9,445 nucleotides of DNA from Pseudomonadota bacterium (lineage in GTDB: Bacteria > Pseudomonadota > Alphaproteobacteria > Micropepsales > Micropepsaceae): contig JANYBR010000103.1 of NCBI GenBank assembly GCA_025360685.1, forward strand, positions 1-9,445, in the 5' to 3' direction. The position numbers and the translations under genes were made by a program. Shown here piece by piece: positions 6,635 through 9,445 of the stretch (position 1 is its first letter; every line of letters begins with the position of its first letter). The notes under the pieces are model-generated. The model made no database searches and was not told the origin of the DNA. It was given only the letters and a program-made list of their open reading frames with translations.

Positions 6635-7898
6635 TCGGCACCAGGCTGCGCAAGGCGCGCAGCAGCCAGTCGGGCCGGCGAAATTTCTCGACGTGCAACG
6701 CGTAGCGGCCATCGGCCCGATTGCAGGTTTGTCCCGACTTCTCCAGGCAGAACACCGTCGGAATATGCAGCACCGTCTCGCGCGCGCGTTTTTCGATAGA
6801 TTCGCCCGCCAGCACCCACATCATGTCTTCCATCATCTCGTAGGATTGGACGAAATAGCCGTGCCCGATATTGTCACCCGGAGCCAGAGTGGCGTCGACG
6901 AGATCGACAATGTGGCCGGATGCCCGGTTGACATACTGAAGATCGCTCTCCGGCTCGCGGCCGGTGCGCGGAATTCCGCCATGAATGCTTTCCGATCCGA
7001 TCAAGACCATATCGCCGGCCGAAGCGTAGATCGTGGCACGATGCACGCAATCCGCCGAATGGCCGAGGAGATGGCCGAAATCGTCGTTGAAGCGCTCGGA
7101 ACTCACGTCGGGCGCCGCCAGAATCAGTTCGGCCACGATCGGCCGGCCGAGCTGCTTGCAGAACGGTGCAAGCGCCGACAGTGCGCTCAAGGTCACGCGC
7201 GCGCCCATGCTGTGGGTCACGATGTTGATCGAAAGGCCCGTGGCAGACACCGCTCTTAAAACTTCGATCAGGACGGGTACGGAATAGCCGCTGCGCTCGA
7301 TATCGGCGGCATAGCGGTCGAACTTGCCCTCGCTGCTCCAGCTGAACAGCGCGGCGGCGCAGGCCCATTGCGTGTCGGTGGCGATTTGACCGGCGCGGAG
7401 CAGGGCGGAGCGGAAGGTCTGGTTGTAACCATGCACGAACAGCAGCGCGCTCTGGCACTTCAGGTCGTGCGCCTGATGGACGAGCGCCTGCGCATATCCT
7501 GTCATGTCGCCGTCGCCATCGCAGGTGACATCGCTGCGGCCATCTATGTTCGGCCAGGCGGGGGTGGTGCCTTTGGCGAATGCGGCCGGAATGGAGAGCT
7601 GCGCCGTGCCGCAATGGGTGGCGGCATCCCAGTGCAAGCCGAAACCGAACTTGCTTCCGTCCGGCTCGCGATCCGTGGCGAAAACCACCGTCGGATGGGC
7701 GACGGGGCTTCCAGCGGGAAGCCAGACCGAGCGGATATCGTTGTTCAACAGCGAGTCCGAAAATGTGCAGGCAGACAGCACCAGAGTCGCCGCCAACGCA
7801 ATCGCGGCATTCGGTAGCTTCGCCAATTCGCGCAAGGAGCGCGTGCGACTCGACAGAGGGGCGGGGATTTCGTTGCTGCGAGCTCCGCCCCCCTGCAT
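6615..7898 (-). CDS. Lipoprotein alpha/beta hydrolase (DUF900 / COG4782 type)
   Basis: This 427-residue protein is a predicted serine hydrolase exported as a lipoprotein. The N-terminal segment ends in a hydrophobic stretch with lipobox LSAC (Cys44); the 30 residues before it are long for a signal, so a downstream TTG start is possible. The family pattern is clear: VVFATDR (71-77), LLFVHGYNQTF (152-162), THSMGA (228-233, nucleophile Ser230), LAAPDV (260-265) and YASAGDMVLI (291-300). Asp264 or Asp296 is the likely acid and His346 the likely catalytic histidine. About 55 residues after 370 extend past the recognisable core and include two cysteines. The substrate is unknown. The ATG at 7898 lies 4 nt after the cupredoxin stop, implying an operon and probably translational coupling. 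Confidence 0.8.
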   Translation of the reverse strand: MQGGGARSNEIPAPLSSRTRSLRELAKLPNAAIALAATLVLSACTFSDSLLNNDIRSVWLPAGSPVAHPTVVFATDREPDGSKFGFGLHWDAATHCGTAQLSIPAAFAKGTTPAWPNIDGRSDVTCDGDGDMTGYAQALVHQAHDLKCQSALLFVHGYNQTFRSALLRAGQIATDTQWACAAALFSWSSEGKFDRYAADIERSGYSVPVLIEVLRAVSATGLSINIVTHSMGARVTLSALSALAPFCKQLGRPIVAELILAAPDVSSERFNDDFGHLLGHSADCVHRATIYASAGDMVLIGSESIHGGIPRTGREPESDLQYVNRASGHIVDLVDATLAPGDNIGHGYFVQSYEMMEDMMWVLAGESIEKRARETVLHIPTVFCLEKSGQTCNRADGRYALHVEKFRRPDWLLRALRSLVPITSPLQ

Positions 7899-7902
7899 CA
7901 AT

Positions 7903-8241
7903 TCACTTCACCGTGACGGTCATCTTCATGGCGGGATGAATCTTGCAATGCACTTGGAACACGCCAGCTTTCGGAAACGGTACCGAGATGTCCTGGCCGT
8001 AGCGGTCCATGCCCTTGTCGTCGGATGTCCCGTCAGCACTCAGGATCGTGATGTTGTGGGTGATGTGATCGCTGTCGGTGAAGCGAACCGAGTCGCCCGC
8101 ATTGATGGTCACGGCCAGCGGCACGAAAGTCAGATCGTGCTGGTCGACAACCGTTTCGGCCGCCGCGGCGGGAATCGCCAAGCTCGAAGCCAGAATCGCA
8201 GTTAGAGACAGGGCGCAATACGCAGTCGTTCTTCCGGGCAT
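7903..8241 (-). CDS. Secreted cupredoxin (pseudoazurin-like copper site)
   Basis: The 112-residue small blue-copper-type protein has an N-terminal signal peptide of about 28 residues ending in AIPAAAA, so it is probably periplasmic. The mature part is a single cupredoxin fold. The type-1 copper ligands are all in place: His62 (in HNIT), then Cys99, His102 and Met107 in CKIHPAMKM, with the Cys-x2-His-x4-Met spacing of pseudoazurin. It probably carries electrons or binds copper; the partner is unknown. I chose ATG 8241 because GAGGAT lies 6 nt upstream of it; an in-frame TTG at 8247 is less likely. It is the first gene of a two-gene unit with the downstream lipoprotein hydrolase. Confidence 0.85.
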   Translation of the reverse strand: MPGRTTAYCALSLTAILASSLAIPAAAAETVVDQHDLTFVPLAVTINAGDSVRFTDSDHITHNITILSADGTSDDKGMDRYGQDISVPFPKAGVFQVHCKIHPAMKMTVTVK

Positions 8242-8247
8242 TTCCAA

Positions 8248-8253
8248 ATCCTC
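8248..8253 (-). promoter_or_regulatory. Ribosome-binding site setting the cupredoxin start
   Basis: GAGGAT on the minus strand, 6 nt before ATG 8241. It is too close to the alternative TTG at 8247 to serve it. Confidence 0.7.
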
Positions 8254-8442
8254 ATGACTGTCCGGCTTGCACGCAGTGACTCGCCGGTTGACGCCCCATG
8301 CCGCAGCGTAGTCCAGTTCGCGATTAGCTGATAGCGTAAATGAAAATCGCCTGCCAGCGCTGTCCGGCCCTCTGGCTCGGTTCGTATATTTACGTCATTA
8401 TATTCCAATAGCGACGCTGCGGCAGCAAGGGGATGAGGCGCA

Positions 8443-8697
8443 ATGCCCTGGGATTCCATTGTGTTCTTCATCCAGTCGCAGGCGCCCTCACTTGAGGTGA
8501 TCGCCACGTTCGTTGCGTTGGCGGCGGTCATTCTGGTGATGCCGCGGTTGGCGGGCATCAGATGGTCGTACTGGATCGTCGCCCGCGATCTGTCGCTTCT
8601 GGCGTTCTTCGCGATTTCGGCACTGCTCATGCTCCGCCTCGAACCCGAGCATCACTGGATGCAGCGGGTTGCGAGCTGGGTGCAAAATCTGTTCTAG
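8443..8697 (+). CDS. Small two-helix membrane protein, unknown function
   Basis: I do not recognise a family for this 84-residue protein. It has two hydrophobic segments, about 16-34 and 42-64, joined by a short basic loop (PRLAGIRW), and ends in a short amphipathic tail with Trp and Phe. It is predicted to sit in the inner membrane. Support for a real gene is the AAGGGGATGAGG ribosome-binding region at 8427-8438, a coherent membrane topology, and the position 35 bp ahead of the MAPEG gene on the same strand. It is divergent from the cupredoxin gene, with a 201-bp gap in which AT-rich TATATT boxes occur at 8385 and 8399 but no convincing -35 box. Confidence 0.65.
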   Translation: MPWDSIVFFIQSQAPSLEVIATFVALAAVILVMPRLAGIRWSYWIVARDLSLLAFFAISALLMLRLEPEHHWMQRVASWVQNLF

Positions 8698-8720
8698 AAC
8701 ACGCTGCGGCGCTGGCGGCC

Positions 8721-8725
8721 AGAGG
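8721..8725 (+). promoter_or_regulatory. Ribosome-binding site setting the MAPEG start
   Basis: AGAGG, 7 nt before ATG 8733. It supports this start over the longer upstream extension in the same frame, which would overlap the 84-residue gene and lacks family similarity. Confidence 0.65.
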
Positions 8726-8732
8726 CAATGTC

Positions 8733-9197
8733 ATGACGGAATTCAGCGTGCAAAATCCGGCGTTCGTAACCTACATGATCGCTTCGGCGATCATGATCCT
8801 GAAACTAATGGGTCAGGGCTGGATGACGGTTTTCCGCATGATCAAGAGCGATGCGGGCCTGCTCAACCCGGAGGATCTCCTCGCCGGCCCGGCCAATCGC
8901 AATCCGCGCCCCGAGCAGCTCGCACGGAGCGACTATGTCGACCGCTCGCGCCGGATGCAGCGCAACGATCTGGAGAATATTCCGGCGTTTCTCGCCTGCG
9001 GACTGATTTTCGTCGCCGTAAAACCGCCGCTGATCTGGGTGGAAATATTCATGTACACGTTCGTGGCGACCCGGCTCATTCACACGCTCGTCTACGCGAC
9101 GGGACAGCGTCACGAAGTGCGCGCGACGTTTTATACGATCGGCTCATTGATCGTGATCGCGATGGCGATCTGGGTTTTGTTGGCGCTGCTGCGGTAA
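8733..9197 (+). CDS. MAPEG-family protein, microsomal GST1-like
   Basis: The 154-residue integral membrane protein has about four hydrophobic segments (roughly 9-34, 83-97, 100-121 and 131-153). It matches the microsomal glutathione transferase 1 / prostaglandin E synthase branch of MAPEG: NPED at 45-48, then VDRSRRMQRNDLENIPAFL (69-87), which parallels the VERVRRAHLNDLENI segment of human MGST1, and ATRLIHT (112-118), which parallels GARIYHT. Asp70 stands where MGST1 has Glu. Members conjugate or reduce lipophilic electrophiles and peroxides with glutathione; the substrate here is unknown. The small membrane protein upstream is probably in the same transcript. Its 3' end is 12 bp from the stop of the opposing gene. 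Confidence 0.88.
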   Translation: MTEFSVQNPAFVTYMIASAIMILKLMGQGWMTVFRMIKSDAGLLNPEDLLAGPANRNPRPEQLARSDYVDRSRRMQRNDLENIPAFLACGLIFVAVKPPLIWVEIFMYTFVATRLIHTLVYATGQRHEVRATFYTIGSLIVIAMAIWVLLALLR

Positions 9198-9209
9198 AAT
9201 TGCACCGAT

Positions 9210-9445
9210 CTAGCGCGATGTCGCGTTGATCTGCGCCCGCACCACCGAAGCCTTCACCACTGGAATCTCATCGTCGGCGAGAGCCTTCATCACTTTCTTG
9301 CGCGCCATCGCGGCGGCAATGTAAGGGGCGAGCTCCCTGGCTTTCTTCGCCTCGCGTTCGGCAACCTCGGCCTTGAATTCGGCCATGACTTCGGCGGCGA
9401 ACAGCTCGAGCGATTGGCAGATATGCTCGTGCTTGTTGCGGCCGG
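9210..9445 (-). CDS. C-terminal part of a probable luciferase-like flavin-dependent oxidoreductase
   Basis: A minus-strand reading frame enters from the right edge and stops at TAG (9212-9210), giving 77 residues. It includes NKHEHICQSLELFAAEV, a helical Ala/Glu/Lys-rich stretch, and a C-terminus containing DDEIPVVKA. The SLELFAAEVM-AEF pattern resembles the last helix of LLM-class flavin-dependent monooxygenases, where a similar SxELFxxEVxPxF segment is common. The catalytic core lies outside the window, so the family assignment is tentative. It is convergent with the MAPEG gene, and the 12-bp gap leaves no room for a terminator between them. Confidence 0.55.
   Translation of the reverse strand, partial: GRNKHEHICQSLELFAAEVMAEFKAEVAEREAKKARELAPYIAAAMARKKVMKALADDEIPVVKASVVRAQINATSR

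Noticed and set aside
5912..6712. A 266-codon minus-strand frame over rpiA
   Set aside because: rpiA is intact on the plus strand, and this frame also runs over the end of the real hydrolase gene. There are no motifs in its product.
8381..8404. TATATT boxes as a promoter for the small membrane protein gene
   Set aside because: No acceptable -35 sequence occurs at 15-19 nt from either box, so I do not call a promoter.
8202..8630. A minus-strand frame of 142 codons covering the divergent intergenic region and part of the small membrane gene
   Set aside because: It overlaps the start of the cupredoxin gene in another frame and runs antisense to the better-supported 84-residue gene. No domain or signal is seen.

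Overview
The window is a GC-rich stretch of chromosome from what looks like an alphaproteobacterium. The clues are the divergent gph / glmU-glmS arrangement, the protein sequences (best matched by my memory of alphaproteobacterial homologues), a CCA-encoding tRNA gene and high G/C at third codon positions. No genus can be named safely from sequence alone. The content is mostly core metabolism. I see no transposase, integrase, CRISPR array, toxin-antitoxin pair or defence cassette.

Left part (1-2500, all genes on the minus strand). A tRNA-Val(CAC) has a good upstream promoter. Next comes a lipoprotein-type PQQ-dependent sugar (sorbosone-like) dehydrogenase. A 260-bp intergenic region follows, holding a long inverted repeat, and then a HAD-family phosphoglycolate phosphatase (gph).

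Centre (2541-6634, plus strand). glmU, glmS and rpiA follow one another. GlmS makes glucosamine-6-phosphate from fructose-6-phosphate and glutamine. GlmU turns glucosamine-1-phosphate into UDP-GlcNAc for peptidoglycan and lipid A; the linking mutase GlmM is not in the window. RpiA interconverts ribose-5-phosphate and ribulose-5-phosphate, so the block sits around sugar-phosphate supply. A second long hairpin-forming element, with a run of 13 A, fills most of the glmU-glmS gap. rpiA has a promoter-like sequence so close to its ATG that a leaderless mRNA is possible.

Right part (6615-9445). On the minus strand, a secreted type-1 copper cupredoxin lies just upstream of a lipoprotein alpha/beta hydrolase of the DUF900/COG4782 type. 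The 3' end of the hydrolase overlaps the 3' end of rpiA. Divergent from this pair, on the plus strand, are an 84-residue two-helix membrane protein and a MAPEG-family protein close to microsomal glutathione transferase 1. The window ends with the C-terminal part of a minus-strand gene, probably a luciferase-like flavin-dependent oxidoreductase.

The observations most worth checking are the two long hairpin elements (1628-1764 and 3886-4025), the possible leaderless start of rpiA, and the two small two-gene units of the right part (cupredoxin plus hydrolase; small membrane protein plus MAPEG).
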